A stretch of DNA of 64,000 nucleotides from Propionivibrio limicola (GTDB lineage: Bacteria; Pseudomonadota; Gammaproteobacteria; Burkholderiales; Rhodocyclaceae), in assembly GCF_009469695.1 (NCBI RefSeq), contig NZ_SSSR01000010.1, positions 26,803 to 90,802 of the forward strand, given 5' to 3'. A program made the translations under genes and the position numbers. Under the pieces are notes generated by a model. The model ran no database searches. It was given only the letters and a program-made list of their open reading frames with translations, and was not told where the DNA came from. Position 1 is the first letter of the stretch. Each line of letters begins with the position of its first letter. This document shows, piece after piece, positions 1-11,161 of the stretch.

Positions 1-2
1 TA

Positions 3-1508
3 GCTACGACGGTAGCGGTCGATAGCGGAACCATCGAGGGGCAGAAACTCGCATCTCAGGTCACAGCCTTTTACGGCATTCCCTATGCCGCGCCGCCTGT
101 CGGCGAACTGCGCTGGAAGGATCCGCAACCGATCACTTGGACCGGAACAAAAGCAACCGTGAAGATGGGCAACGCCTGTGCCCAGGCTGCCGGAACGGCG
201 GCCAATGGCGACACGATCAGCGAAGATTGCCTGTACATGAACGTCTGGGTTCCGCCCGAACTCAAGGAAAATGCAAAGGCCCCCGTTGTCGTCTATGTCC
301 ACGGTGGTGCATTCACAAAAAGCAGTTCGTCGCCGAGGCGTTTTGGCGGCGAACAACTGGCCAAGAAAGGCGTCGTTTACGTCAATTTCAACTATCGTCT
401 TGGCGTCTTCGGCAACTTGGCCCTGCCTGAACTAACGGGCGAATCGCCCAACAAGGCGTCCGGGAATTATCAGCTTCTTGACATCATTCATGCGCTCAAG
501 TGGATACAGCGCAATATCGCCAAGTTTGGCGGTGACCCGAACAACGTGACCATCAGCGGGCAGTCTTCGGGCGGCATCGAGATGGGGCTTCTCAACGTGA
601 GTCCCCTAGCCAAGGGACTCTTCCACAAGATCGTCGCCCAGAGCGGCTGGCCTGGCCCGCTTGGCAATCCACCCAATCTAGCAACCCAGGAACAGAACGG
701 TCTCAAGCTGATGCAGGCCACCGGTGCCAGCAATCTGGCCGCTCTCAGGGGCAAAACCATGGACGAGGTACTGACAGCCGCGTCCAGCTCGGCGCTTGCA
801 TCGATCAGGCCCATGGTCGCCGAACCGTGCATCGACGGTTACGCAATTCCCGACAAGCCCGACACGCTCTTCGCGGAGAGGAAACACAACGATGTTCCAC
901 TCATTGCCGGCTACACATCCGGAGAGAACGCGCCGACCACGGTGACAAGCCTTCTGACGGCATCGACGACGATCCCGGCCTACCAAGCAAACCTCCAGTC
1001 AATTTTTGGCGGGTACTGGGAAACCGTATATAACCTCTTCACGCCGGCATCGGATACGCCAACCGCCATTTCGGCCACGCTCTCCACACTCAAGAATGCG
1101 GCATCCTCGGGGCGTGCGTCGGTCTATCACGCAACCAACGTTGTTGTTAATGGCAATTCGCCAGCTTGGGTCTATATCTTTTCCAGACCACAGATCCCTG
1201 CCGCGACCGGTGTTGCCGTAGCCGCTCCACACGGTTCGGACAACCAGTTCTGGCACGGAGAACTCGACGCGCCGAATGCCGATGGGTCTACCTACATCCG
1301 TGACGCCAGGGACACCGAACTGGCCAACCAGATGACGGATTCCCTCGTGGCGTTTGCAAAAACGGGAAATCCATCCACCTCGGCCCTCTACTGGCCGCAG
1401 TACAACACCGTTCTTCGCAAACGAATGAATTTCGGCAATGCAAGTTCCATGGCCGACTGGGACAACGGCTTGGACTTCTTTGCAACTACCTGGCTGAACA
1501 ACTATTGA
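3..1508 (+). CDS. Type B carboxylesterase, 5' truncated by window edge
   Basis: The frame is open from the first complete codon of the window, so the start lies outside; the first ATG inside (159) is internal. The visible 501 residues fit a type B carboxylesterase (alpha/beta hydrolase). The early motif FYGIPYAAPPVGELRW is typical of the family, the oxyanion-hole motif VYVHGGAF lies near base 290, and the nucleophile elbow GQSSGG has its serine codon near 564. SGENAPTT near 916 and APHGSDNQF near 1227 are candidates for the acid and His. It probably hydrolyses carboxylic esters; the substrate is unknown. The N-terminal export signal, if any, is not visible. Hairpins follow the stop. Confidence 0.9.
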   Translation, partial: ATTVAVDSGTIEGQKLASQVTAFYGIPYAAPPVGELRWKDPQPITWTGTKATVKMGNACAQAAGTAANGDTISEDCLYMNVWVPPELKENAKAPVVVYVHGGAFTKSSSSPRRFGGEQLAKKGVVYVNFNYRLGVFGNLALPELTGESPNKASGNYQLLDIIHALKWIQRNIAKFGGDPNNVTISGQSSGGIEMGLLNVSPLAKGLFHKIVAQSGWPGPLGNPPNLATQEQNGLKLMQATGASNLAALRGKTMDEVLTAASSSALASIRPMVAEPCIDGYAIPDKPDTLFAERKHNDVPLIAGYTSGENAPTTVTSLLTASTTIPAYQANLQSIFGGYWETVYNLFTPASDTPTAISATLSTLKNAASSGRASVYHATNVVVNGNSPAWVYIFSRPQIPAATGVAVAAPHGSDNQFWHGELDAPNADGSTYIRDARDTELANQMTDSLVAFAKTGNPSTSALYWPQYNTVLRKRMNFGNASSMADWDNGLDFFATTWLNNY

Positions 1509-1894
1509 TTATTTCGGAAGTCCCGGACCGTTCATAGGGGCCGGGACAGGATGCAGCATTACAAGAAACCTCTGGCACAGCCAGAGGTGACAAAAAACAT
1601 TTGCATAACAACAACGGGGCCAAGATGGAACATGAACATGAAAACAAAAAAACAAATTTTCTGAGGCAATGTCGAAAACATCACGTGGATATCGTTGCGC
1701 AGGACGGTACGACAAGCAGCAGACACATTTTCACGGTGATAAACAGCTGATTTTCAGGCCTTATTGCCACTTTTCCCCTGTTTGGCCGCCCTGTTCGCCC
1801 TTGGACTCGGCGGCCTTTTTCTATCCGGAAACGACTAGAGAAACTCTGTGGGAATCACCATCCCGAGCAACGTCTTCCGCGCCAGCTTATCCGG
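1509..1894. other. Gene-free stretch with three hairpins
   Basis: The stretch lies between convergent genes. Two inverted repeats follow the esterase stop: TCCCGG/CCGGGA at 1521-1546 and an 8-bp stem CCTCTGGC/GCCAGAGG at 1569-1587. A third stem at 1784-1815 ends in five T. Between them I see nothing convincing; the 87-codon plus-strand frame here has no recognisable domain. Confidence 0.6.
1784..1820 (+). terminator. Rho-independent terminator
   Basis: The inverted repeat GGCCGCC (1784-1790) and GGCGGCC (1809-1815) is followed directly by TTTTT. It lies downstream of the esterase and probably serves it, although it is about 280 bp past the stop. Confidence 0.6.
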
Positions 1895-2740
1895 TTACTC
1901 CGACGTGCGCGCAAGACGGAAGCCGACGCTGATTCCTCTATAGTCGGGCGCATAGTGACGGCGAGACGCCGAGCGCCAGCCGTTCCCCGAGACATGCCAG
2001 CTTCCGCCGCGCACAACGCAGCCCCAATTTCCGCTTCTCGTCGTCGGTCCGGTTGGATCGGCGGCCGGGCTTTCCGCGTAATAACGCTCGCCATACCCAT
2101 CCTGCGTCCACTCCCAGACATTGCCGTGCATGTCGTACAGGCCCCAGGCGTTCGGTTCCTTTTGCCCGACCGCATGGGTCGAGCCGGTTTCGAAATCTTC
2201 ATCGAACCAGGCGTAGCGCGACAGGTTGCGCGCATCCGGGCCGAATGAGTAGGGCGTCGTCGTTCCGGCTCTCGCCGCGTATTCCCATTCTGCTTCCGTC
2301 GGCAGCCGATACCTGGCGTGGCCTTCTTTCTGGTTCAGGCGCGTGATGAACTCCTGCGCGTCGTTCCACGAGACCGTGGCGGGGTTGTCCGGCTTCCGCA
2401 GCCGTTCGGCCATGCCGGGTAAATGGTAAAAACTGTTCGAGCGGGGGAGGGTGAAGGGATTGGAGCTCATCACCGCTTCCCACTGGGCCTGAGTGACTTC
2501 GTATCGACCGAGATGAAACGGCCGGCTGATCGTCACGCGATGCTGCGGCTTCTCGTCGCGATTCGCGTCCTTGTCGTCGTCGGGCGAGCCCATCAGGAAG
2601 GAACCCGCGGGAATCAGCACGAACTCCATGCCGACCGAGTTCTTCAGCGGCCGTTCAGCGGCATGGCCGGCCAATGGGTGCAGCAAGGCGAGCCCCATGA
2701 TCGGCAGGCCGAAGAGGGAGCGAATACGGCGCTTATCCAT
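1895..2740 (-). CDS. Secreted SUMF1/FGE-like protein lacking the catalytic cysteines
   Basis: This 281-residue protein has a Sec signal peptide (MDKRRIRSLFGLPIMGLALL, cut near HAA) and a formylglycine-generating-enzyme-type domain over the rest. Family signatures are NSVGMEFVLIPAGSFLMGS, RYEVTQAQWEAVM, RLPTEAEWEYAARAGT and the final RGGSW...GFRLAR. True FGE needs two cysteines just after RGGS; here the stretch reads GGSWHVSGNGWRSASRR, with none, so sulfatase activation is unlikely. The start at 2740 overlaps the upstream metallophosphoesterase stop by 8 bp and suggests translational coupling; an upstream in-frame ATG at 2761 would break the signal peptide. Its substrate is unknown, perhaps a binding or scaffold role. 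Confidence 0.85.
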   Translation of the reverse strand: MDKRRIRSLFGLPIMGLALLHPLAGHAAERPLKNSVGMEFVLIPAGSFLMGSPDDDKDANRDEKPQHRVTISRPFHLGRYEVTQAQWEAVMSSNPFTLPRSNSFYHLPGMAERLRKPDNPATVSWNDAQEFITRLNQKEGHARYRLPTEAEWEYAARAGTTTPYSFGPDARNLSRYAWFDEDFETGSTHAVGQKEPNAWGLYDMHGNVWEWTQDGYGERYYAESPAADPTGPTTRSGNWGCVVRGGSWHVSGNGWRSASRRHYAPDYRGISVGFRLARTSE

Positions 2741-3908
2741 TGATCCCGGCCGGTTGCGCATCCGATCCGGCGCGCAGCACGATCTGCGTTATTTCGGCAG
2801 GACGGCCAAGACGAATCGGAAAACCGTTCCACAGCCCGGTGCCGTTGCTGACGTAAAGCTGCATGTCGCCAATCCGGTACAGGCCGGACACCAGTCCGTC
2901 GTTGGCGTACTGGGTGACGTAGTGCAAGCCGAGAACCTGGCCGCCGTGGGTGTGGCCGGAGAGCTGGAGGTCGACACCGGCCTCAGCGTTCTTCCGGGCG
3001 CCGTCCGGGCGATGCGCCATCAGGATGGTCACTGCGCCCTTGGGCGCCCCCGCCAGCGCGGCCGGGAGATCAGGCATCGGCCCCGCGATTCGCTCGGCCG
3101 CCCGGTCGGTGATTCCGGCAACGACCAGGTTCTTGCCCTTTTCATTGATGACGACATGCTCGTTGAGCAGCATTCGCAGGCCCAGATCGCCAAAGGTCGC
3201 CAGCCATTGCGGATGGCTGGCGTAGTACTCGTGATTTCCCGGGATGGCGAACACGCCCTGACGCGCCTTGAGATTCCGCAGGGGCGACACGTCGGGAGCG
3301 CGCAGCTCGGGCGTGCCGTCGATGAGGTCGCCCGTGATCAGGATCAGGTCGGGATTCAGCGCATTGGTTTTCTCCACGACGGCACTGACCCACGGTGCCT
3401 GCAACAAGCGGCTGGCGTGCAGATCACTCAACTGCACCACGCGCAGCCCGTCCAGTTCGGCGGGCAGGCGCGGCAGTGTGATTTCCACCGTGCGGACGTC
3501 GGGCACGCGGACCGACTCCCACACGCCGGCACCCGAAAGCGCGAGCGGCGCGAGGCAGAGCGCGTAGTTCAGTCGAGTGGAAAAAATCCGCGAACGCGGC
3601 TTGTGCAAGGGCACGAAGGACGCAACGGCGACGCGCTTCGGCAACACCAGCGCGCCGATATCCTTCAGGAACAGGAACGCCGCCAACAGGATGAGCGCGC
3701 CGAACAGCCACCCATGGAGCACCAGCACGCCAAACGGCAACTCGGGCGACGCAAGGGTGCCGAAGAAGGTGCGGCTGATCAGGTGATGCTGGGAAATCAG
3801 CACGATCGCCAACGCCAGCAACGCCTTGTGGCCGGGTTTCAGGGCGAAACGCGGGATAAACCGCCAGATGACATAGAGTCCGATGAGGCCGGTAAGAAAA
3901 TGGAACAT
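2733..3908 (-). CDS. Membrane-anchored metallophosphoesterase (YkuE/YaeI type)
   Basis: The 391-residue protein has about four N-terminal hydrophobic helices (residues 1-135) and then a calcineurin-like phosphoesterase domain. All the metal-binding signatures are present: SDLHASR, GDLIDG, GNHEYY and SGHTHGGQ. The family includes exported phosphodiesterases such as B. subtilis YkuE, which acts near the cell wall. The ATG at 3908 has AGAGGA just upstream; the frame runs open to 4172, but that extension lacks a ribosome site. Its 3' end overlaps the SUMF-like gene by 8 bp, so the two are probably one operon. Confidence 0.88.
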   Translation of the reverse strand: MFHFLTGLIGLYVIWRFIPRFALKPGHKALLALAIVLISQHHLISRTFFGTLASPELPFGVLVLHGWLFGALILLAAFLFLKDIGALVLPKRVAVASFVPLHKPRSRIFSTRLNYALCLAPLALSGAGVWESVRVPDVRTVEITLPRLPAELDGLRVVQLSDLHASRLLQAPWVSAVVEKTNALNPDLILITGDLIDGTPELRAPDVSPLRNLKARQGVFAIPGNHEYYASHPQWLATFGDLGLRMLLNEHVVINEKGKNLVVAGITDRAAERIAGPMPDLPAALAGAPKGAVTILMAHRPDGARKNAEAGVDLQLSGHTHGGQVLGLHYVTQYANDGLVSGLYRIGDMQLYVSNGTGLWNGFPIRLGRPAEITQIVLRAGSDAQPAGING

Positions 3909-4148
3909 GAATCCTCTGCTTATAAAACCAAACAATTGGGCGGCCGCGCGAGCAGCAATCGATGTCCGAAATTCAGGATACGCGTAGAAACGATTCCGAA
4001 CATGCCGGACTTTACCAAGAAGCGCCAACACGATTTTGAATCGTGGTCCGCATGGGCTTATGAACGGAGTTGAACAATCGAATCGGCGCACTGTTGCATT
4101 TTGACAGCCGACCGAATCCAAATAATCGGGTTCCCGATCGAGCCGAAA

Positions 4149-4189
4149 GAGGCCACCTGAAAGCGACTCCACAATCGCCCGGTGGCCTC
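4149..4189 (-). terminator. Hairpin terminator of the 4198-5286 gene
   Basis: A 9-bp perfect stem GAGGCCACC/GGTGGCCTC (4149-4157 and 4181-4189) lies just past the minus-strand stop and is followed on that strand by TTTC. It fits transcription termination of the dehydrogenase-hydrolase operon. Confidence 0.6.
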
Positions 4190-4197
4190 CGCATTGC

Positions 4198-5286
4198 TTA
4201 TTTCAAGTTTTTGCCGAAGAAATCCGCGATCTTGTCGAACGGGATTTTATCCACGCGATCGTACAGATCGACGTGGTCGGTGTCCTTGAGGATCAGGAGT
4301 TCCTTCGGCTGCGCTGCGGCCTTGTATGCATCTTCACTGAAGTAGCGCGAATGCGCGTTTTCTCCCGCAATCAGCAGCATCGGACGCGGCGAGATTTCCT
4401 TGATGTAGGTCAGCAACGGCATGTTCATGAACGAGATCGGCGTGGTGGCCGTCCAGGCACCATTCGAGTTCGGCGAGCGCGTGTGGAAGCCGCGCGGCGT
4501 GCGGTAGTAGTCGAAGTACATCCGGACGACGGGATCGGTGATGCCTGCCAGCGTCTCGGGCAGAATGCGCGGTCCGGCTGTCGGGCCGCCTTTCTCCGCG
4601 TCGGCCCAGCGCTGCTGGCTCATTTTCTCCAGCGCCTGGCCGCGCTGCTCCGGAGTCATCTTGTCGTAATAGCCCTTTGCCATCACGCGCGACATGTCGT
4701 ACATGCTCGTGGTGACCACTGCCTTGATGCGCTTGTCCACCGCCGTGGCATTCAGGCCCATGCCGCCAAAACCGCAGATGCCGATGATGCCGATGCGGTT
4801 GCGATCGACCGAAGCATGCAGGCCGAGAAAATCCACGGCCGCGCTGAAGTCCTCGGTATTGATGTCGGGAGAGGCCACATTGCGCGGCTCGCCGCCGCTC
4901 TCACCGGTATACGACGGATCGAACGCCAGCGTGACATAGCCGCGCTCGGCCATGGTCTGCGCATACAGTCCGGACGATTGCTCCTTCACCGCGCCGAACG
5001 GACCGGTAACGGCAAGCGCTGCCAGCTGCTGGTTGCCACGGTTTTTCGGCAGGTACAAATCGCCGGACAGGGTAACGCCATAGCGGTTCTTGAACGTCAC
5101 TTTCTGATGGTCGACCTTGTTGCTCTTCGGGAAGGTCTTGTCCCATTCCTGAGTCAGGTTGAGGGCATGGCCCCCGATTGAAACCGAATTGCTCTGCGCC
5201 AGAACAGCGGGGGCGCCGGCGCACATGGCGGCACAGGCGACGATGGCGCTTTGGATGAATTTCTTGCGGGAAAGCAGAGTGCTCAT
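4198..5286 (-). CDS. Exported alpha/beta hydrolase with Cys nucleophile
   Basis: The 362-residue protein resembles the YcjY-type alpha/beta hydrolases. The N-terminus SRKKFIQSAIVACAAMCAG is a signal peptide with a weak Tat-like motif (RK rather than RR), cleaved near VLAQS. The nucleophile elbow reads GICGFGG, with Cys171 where most hydrolases have Ser, as in dienelactone hydrolases. A late His lies in DTDHVDLYD. CAGGAG precedes the ATG. It is the second gene of an operon with the iron alcohol dehydrogenase (38 bp gap). Its paralogue at 10072-11127 shares the Cys. The substrate is unknown, perhaps an ester or lactone. Confidence 0.85.
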   Translation of the reverse strand: MSTLLSRKKFIQSAIVACAAMCAGAPAVLAQSNSVSIGGHALNLTQEWDKTFPKSNKVDHQKVTFKNRYGVTLSGDLYLPKNRGNQQLAALAVTGPFGAVKEQSSGLYAQTMAERGYVTLAFDPSYTGESGGEPRNVASPDINTEDFSAAVDFLGLHASVDRNRIGIIGICGFGGMGLNATAVDKRIKAVVTTSMYDMSRVMAKGYYDKMTPEQRGQALEKMSQQRWADAEKGGPTAGPRILPETLAGITDPVVRMYFDYYRTPRGFHTRSPNSNGAWTATTPISFMNMPLLTYIKEISPRPMLLIAGENAHSRYFSEDAYKAAAQPKELLILKDTDHVDLYDRVDKIPFDKIADFFGKNLK

Positions 5287-5324
5287 TGAGGTTTACTCCT
5301 GGGTGTGGCTATTAAAACGAGCGG

Positions 5325-6482
5325 CTACAGCGCGTTCTTCAGAATGGCCGTCACCACTTCCGGGGGGTAGGTCTCGGCGATGCCGAAGATGCGCACATTG
5401 CGCTGCACGTTCTCGACGATGGCCGGCAGGTCCGCTTCCTTGATGCCCAGTTGCGGCAGGCGCGTCGGCGTGCCGATCTTGTCGAACCAAGCTTCCAACG
5501 CGGCAATGCCATGCTCGCCGCCATCAACGCCAAACACGTTCCTGGCGAAGCGCTCGAACTGGGCCGGGTTGCGGTCGCGGTACCACTTCATCCAGCCCGG
5601 AACCACGACCGACAGACCGGCACCGTGCGGCACGTTGAACAGCGCGGAGAGCGAGTGCTCGATGGCGTGGTTGGGATAACTGAACCCTGCTGCACCGGAA
5701 TACGTCAGGCCGTTCAGCGCCAAGGTCGCGGCCCAGGCGAACTGGGCGCGGGCGTCATAGTCCGCCGGGTCGGCCAGCAGCGTCTCAGTCGTCTCAATCA
5801 CCGTGTTGATCAGGGATTCGACCAGGCGCGATTGCAGCTTCGGATGCACGGTTGCAGTGAAATACGCCTCGATCAGATGCGCAATAACATCCGAAGCCGA
5901 ATAAACAAGATAGTCACGGGACACGCCCTGCATCAGCGCCGGATTGACGATGGACACCTTGGGAAACAGCGGCGCCGCCATGATGAAGAATTTTTCTTTG
6001 GTTTCATCATTGGTAACCACCGCTCCCGGATTCATTTCACTGCCGGTTGCGGCCAGCGTCAGGATGGAGAACACTGGTAGCGCAGACTTGATAGCGGCCT
6101 TGCCGACGAACAGATCCCACACGTCGCCATCGTGGCAGACGCCTGCGGCGATCGCCTTGGAACTGTCGAGCACGGAACCGCCGCCGACGCTCAGGATGGC
6201 GTCGACCTGATGCGCCCGCGCCAAGGCGATGCCCTCGCGCACTTTCGAGATGACGGGGTTACTGACGATGCCGCCGAATTCGACGAACTCGACGAGTGCA
6301 ATGCCTTGCTCGGCCAAACTCTTGCTGACGACATCGAACAAGCCCTCGCGCTTGATGCGCTCGCTGCCGTAGCAGAGCAGAACCTTCTTGATGCCGTGTT
6401 CGACCAGATGCTGGCCGATCAACTGTTCCTTGCCGGTGCCGAATTCGATTTTGGTGGGGTTGAAGAAGGTGAAGTTTTCCAT
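5325..6482 (-). CDS. yqhD: Iron-containing alcohol dehydrogenase (YqhD/BDH type)
   Basis: The 385-residue cytosolic enzyme should reduce aldehydes to alcohols with NADPH. It shows NPTKIEFGTGKEQLIG at the N-terminus, the nucleotide loop GGGSVLDSSKAIAAG, and metal ligands in SASDVIAHLIEAY and in HAIEHSLSALFNVPHGAGL. The ATG at 6482 has GAGGA 8 bp upstream; the frame stays open to 6713, but that extension would overlap the divergent AraC start and has no family similarity. The neighbouring AraC regulator mirrors E. coli yqhC-yqhD, where YqhC activates yqhD under aldehyde stress. The symbol is by similarity and context. Confidence 0.85.
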   Translation of the reverse strand: MENFTFFNPTKIEFGTGKEQLIGQHLVEHGIKKVLLCYGSERIKREGLFDVVSKSLAEQGIALVEFVEFGGIVSNPVISKVREGIALARAHQVDAILSVGGGSVLDSSKAIAAGVCHDGDVWDLFVGKAAIKSALPVFSILTLAATGSEMNPGAVVTNDETKEKFFIMAAPLFPKVSIVNPALMQGVSRDYLVYSASDVIAHLIEAYFTATVHPKLQSRLVESLINTVIETTETLLADPADYDARAQFAWAATLALNGLTYSGAAGFSYPNHAIEHSLSALFNVPHGAGLSVVVPGWMKWYRDRNPAQFERFARNVFGVDGGEHGIAALEAWFDKIGTPTRLPQLGIKEADLPAIVENVQRNVRIFGIAETYPPEVVTAILKNAL

Positions 6483-6649
6483 GGTGCTGTCCTCAGTAAA
6501 TGTCAAAACGCATTTTTTGCGATCTAGCCCTCTGATCGATATACAAATCCAGCGCATTTCTTGCCTGATCCTCCACGACCGAGGATTGCCGGTTGGTATC
6601 GGCACATCGAACGGATATTCTTCGGGCAAGATTTGTTTGGAGATTTGCC

Positions 6650-7621
6650 ATGCCGACTCAAGAACAGGCTGAACGACACGAAGCCGCAACAATCGACCCC
6701 CTGCGCGGGGCAATGCTTGAAAGCCTCGGGCGCAGGACGGTCGGCAACACGGACTGTCCGACGCCGATTTCGAGCCTTATCTTCTTCCGGCGCGAGATGC
6801 CGATGCCGCCGTGTATCTGCCTGGTGGAGCCGAGCATCGTTCTTGTCGTCCAGGGCGAGAAGCAAATGCTGGTGGGCGGCGAGGCCTACCCGTACAACGT
6901 CAATCGCTTCCTCATCACCTCGCTCGATCTTCCCGCCAATTCCCAGATAGTCACGGCCAGTCCGGAGAAACCGTGCCTGGGGCTGGTTCTGAAGCTCGAT
7001 CTGCGCATCATGGCGGAATTGATCGCACAAGGCGGATTACCGTTGCCGGCGGAGCGTTCACACGATCGAGGCATTGGCATCGGGCTTGGCACGGTCACGC
7101 CGCTTCTTCTGGAAGCCTTCAAACGCCTGCTGGATTTGCTCGACGATCCCGGCGCGATTCCCGTGCTGGCGCCGCTGATCGAGCGGGAAATTCACTATCG
7201 TCTGCTCAAAAGCGATCAAGCCGCGCGCCTGTCGCAGATCGCCTCGGTGGGCAGTCAGGGCCATCGCGTCGCCAAGGCCATCGACTGGCTGAAAATGCAT
7301 TACACCGCCACGTTGCGGATTGAAGAACTCGCCGCCCATGTGCAGATGAGCCCATCGAGCCTGCATCAGCACTTTCGCCAACTCACCGCCATGAGCCCTT
7401 TGCAGTACCAGAAGTGGCTGCGCCTGAATGAAGCACGCCGTCTGATGCTGAACGAGGATCTCGATGCGGCGAGCGCCGCGTTCGAGGTCGGCTACGAGAG
7501 TCCGTCGCAATTCAGTCGCGAGTACGCCCGGCTTTTCGGCGCGCCGCCCAAACGGGACATTGAAGGAATGCGGCGCCAAGCGGATAGCGCGGGTTCGTCT
7601 CGGGGCCTGGCTTCGGCTTGA
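6650..7621 (+). CDS. AraC-family regulator (YqhC-like)
   Basis: The 323-residue protein has an AraC N-terminal cupin-like domain (about residues 35-190, with SLIFFRREMP and EPSIVLVVQGEKQM) and two C-terminal helix-turn-helices (about 215-310: LRIEELAAHVQMSPSSLHQHF and ASAAFEVGYESPSQFSREYARLFG). The ATG at 6650 has GGAG 7 bp upstream; a TTG at 6593 is less likely. It diverges from the iron alcohol dehydrogenase, 167 bp away, and probably activates it. YqhC of E. coli senses aldehydes such as glyoxal; that ligand is only inferred here. Confidence 0.88.
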   Translation: MPTQEQAERHEAATIDPLRGAMLESLGRRTVGNTDCPTPISSLIFFRREMPMPPCICLVEPSIVLVVQGEKQMLVGGEAYPYNVNRFLITSLDLPANSQIVTASPEKPCLGLVLKLDLRIMAELIAQGGLPLPAERSHDRGIGIGLGTVTPLLLEAFKRLLDLLDDPGAIPVLAPLIEREIHYRLLKSDQAARLSQIASVGSQGHRVAKAIDWLKMHYTATLRIEELAAHVQMSPSSLHQHFRQLTAMSPLQYQKWLRLNEARRLMLNEDLDAASAAFEVGYESPSQFSREYARLFGAPPKRDIEGMRRQADSAGSSRGLASA

Positions 7622-7692
7622 AGGACTGGTCAGGATTCGCGTCAAAGCGGATCAGCGAACCGTTCGGGAGCGCTCGCCGAATTCCGTAAAGC

Positions 7693-10046
<2,354 letters not shown>

Positions 10047-10071
10047 TTATGCGGGTGCCCCAAGAATCGCC

Positions 10072-11127
10072 TCAGAGCGACTTGCCGTAGAACCGGGTCA
10101 GCTTCTCCACCGCCTTATTCACGTAGGGCTGTTTCCAGTAGGTTTCGATGTGCGTCGCGCCTTCGATCAGGAACAGTTCCTTGTCCTTCGCGCCGGTGGC
10201 CTTGGCGAACGCGTCCTCGGTCATGTACAGGCTATCGGCCTTGCTGCCGGCGATCATCAACAACGGTTTGTCGATCAGTTCGATCTGGTTGGTGGCATCG
10301 AAGCGCATCAGGTCCAGCAAGCTGCTCGTGGTGTACTTGAAGGTCGAGTTGGGGTGCGCGTGCGTCTTCCAGTAGTACTCGTAGCCCTGCCGGTACAGAT
10401 CGAACGGCAATTTGGCGATCTGTTCGTCGGTCAGGTTGGCATCGCCGGAATAGAGAACCGTGCCGCCAGCCGCTTCCTGGGCGCGGGCTGCTGAGGCTTG
10501 CTGCAAGCGGGTCTGGATCGTGTTCAGTGCCGAATCGACGTAGCCATTGCGGCACACGCGCCCGGAGTTGAACATGCTTACCGTCGCTATCGACTTGAAG
10601 CGCTTGTCGGTTTGCGCCGCCGCGAGCGAATAACCGCCGCCACCACAAATACCGAGCAGGCCGAGGCGAGCGCTATCGACGCCGGCATACTGGCTGATGA
10701 AGTCGGCCATGCCGTGGATGTCTTCGATGCGGTGAGCAGGCTTGTCCACATTGCGCGGTTGGCCCCCGCTGGCGCCCTGATACGCCGCATCGGCAGCGAT
10801 GGTGATGTAGCCCTGTTCCGCCAGACGCTGGGCGTACAGACCGGCGACCTGTTCCTTGACGCCGCCGTTCGGGTGGGCGACCACGATGGTCGGGTATTTC
10901 TTGCTTGGGTCGTAGTTTGCCGGCGTGTAGACGTTGGCGGAAATATCGAGACCGTTCAGCTTGTAAGCGACGGGTCGGACGTTGACTTTGCCTTTGACGT
11001 TTTCGGAGATCGCGCCCTCGTAGGCCAGGGTGAAGGGATTCTGCTTGTAGTCGGCGGCCATGGAAGCTCCAGATAAAGTACCCACAACGGCGGCAAATAA
11101 AGCCGCATTAATAAATTTCAGACTCAT
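10072..11127 (-). CDS. Exported alpha/beta hydrolase, Cys nucleophile
   Basis: This 351-residue hydrolase of the dienelactone/YcjY type has signal peptide MSLKFINAALFAAVVGTLSG cut near SMAAD. The nucleophile elbow is GICGGGG (Cys161), the oxyanion loop is VVAHPNGGVKEQ, and the late His is in GATHIETYWK. It is a paralogue of 4198-5286. The ATG at 11127 follows GGAG; a TTG five codons upstream is possible. It sits 34 bp downstream of the cupin-CMD fusion gene and 67 bp upstream of the Tat-exported reductase, in one likely operon. Confidence 0.85.
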   Translation of the reverse strand: MSLKFINAALFAAVVGTLSGASMAADYKQNPFTLAYEGAISENVKGKVNVRPVAYKLNGLDISANVYTPANYDPSKKYPTIVVAHPNGGVKEQVAGLYAQRLAEQGYITIAADAAYQGASGGQPRNVDKPAHRIEDIHGMADFISQYAGVDSARLGLLGICGGGGYSLAAAQTDKRFKSIATVSMFNSGRVCRNGYVDSALNTIQTRLQQASAARAQEAAGGTVLYSGDANLTDEQIAKLPFDLYRQGYEYYWKTHAHPNSTFKYTTSSLLDLMRFDATNQIELIDKPLLMIAGSKADSLYMTEDAFAKATGAKDKELFLIEGATHIETYWKQPYVNKAVEKLTRFYGKSL

Positions 11128-11161
11128 TTTTGGTTGCTCCAAAAAACGGAAGTTGCCGAAA

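Noticed and set aside
1669..1932. 87-codon plus frame after the esterase
   Set aside because: It crosses a terminator and runs into the antisense of the SUMF-like gene; no ribosome site or domain.
2571..4073. 500-codon open frame on the plus strand
   Set aside because: It is opposite the metallophosphoesterase, which has all its metal motifs; the plus frame has low-complexity composition.
4273..5181. 302-codon open frame on the plus strand
   Set aside because: It is opposite the Cys-type hydrolase and shows Arg/His-rich shadow composition.
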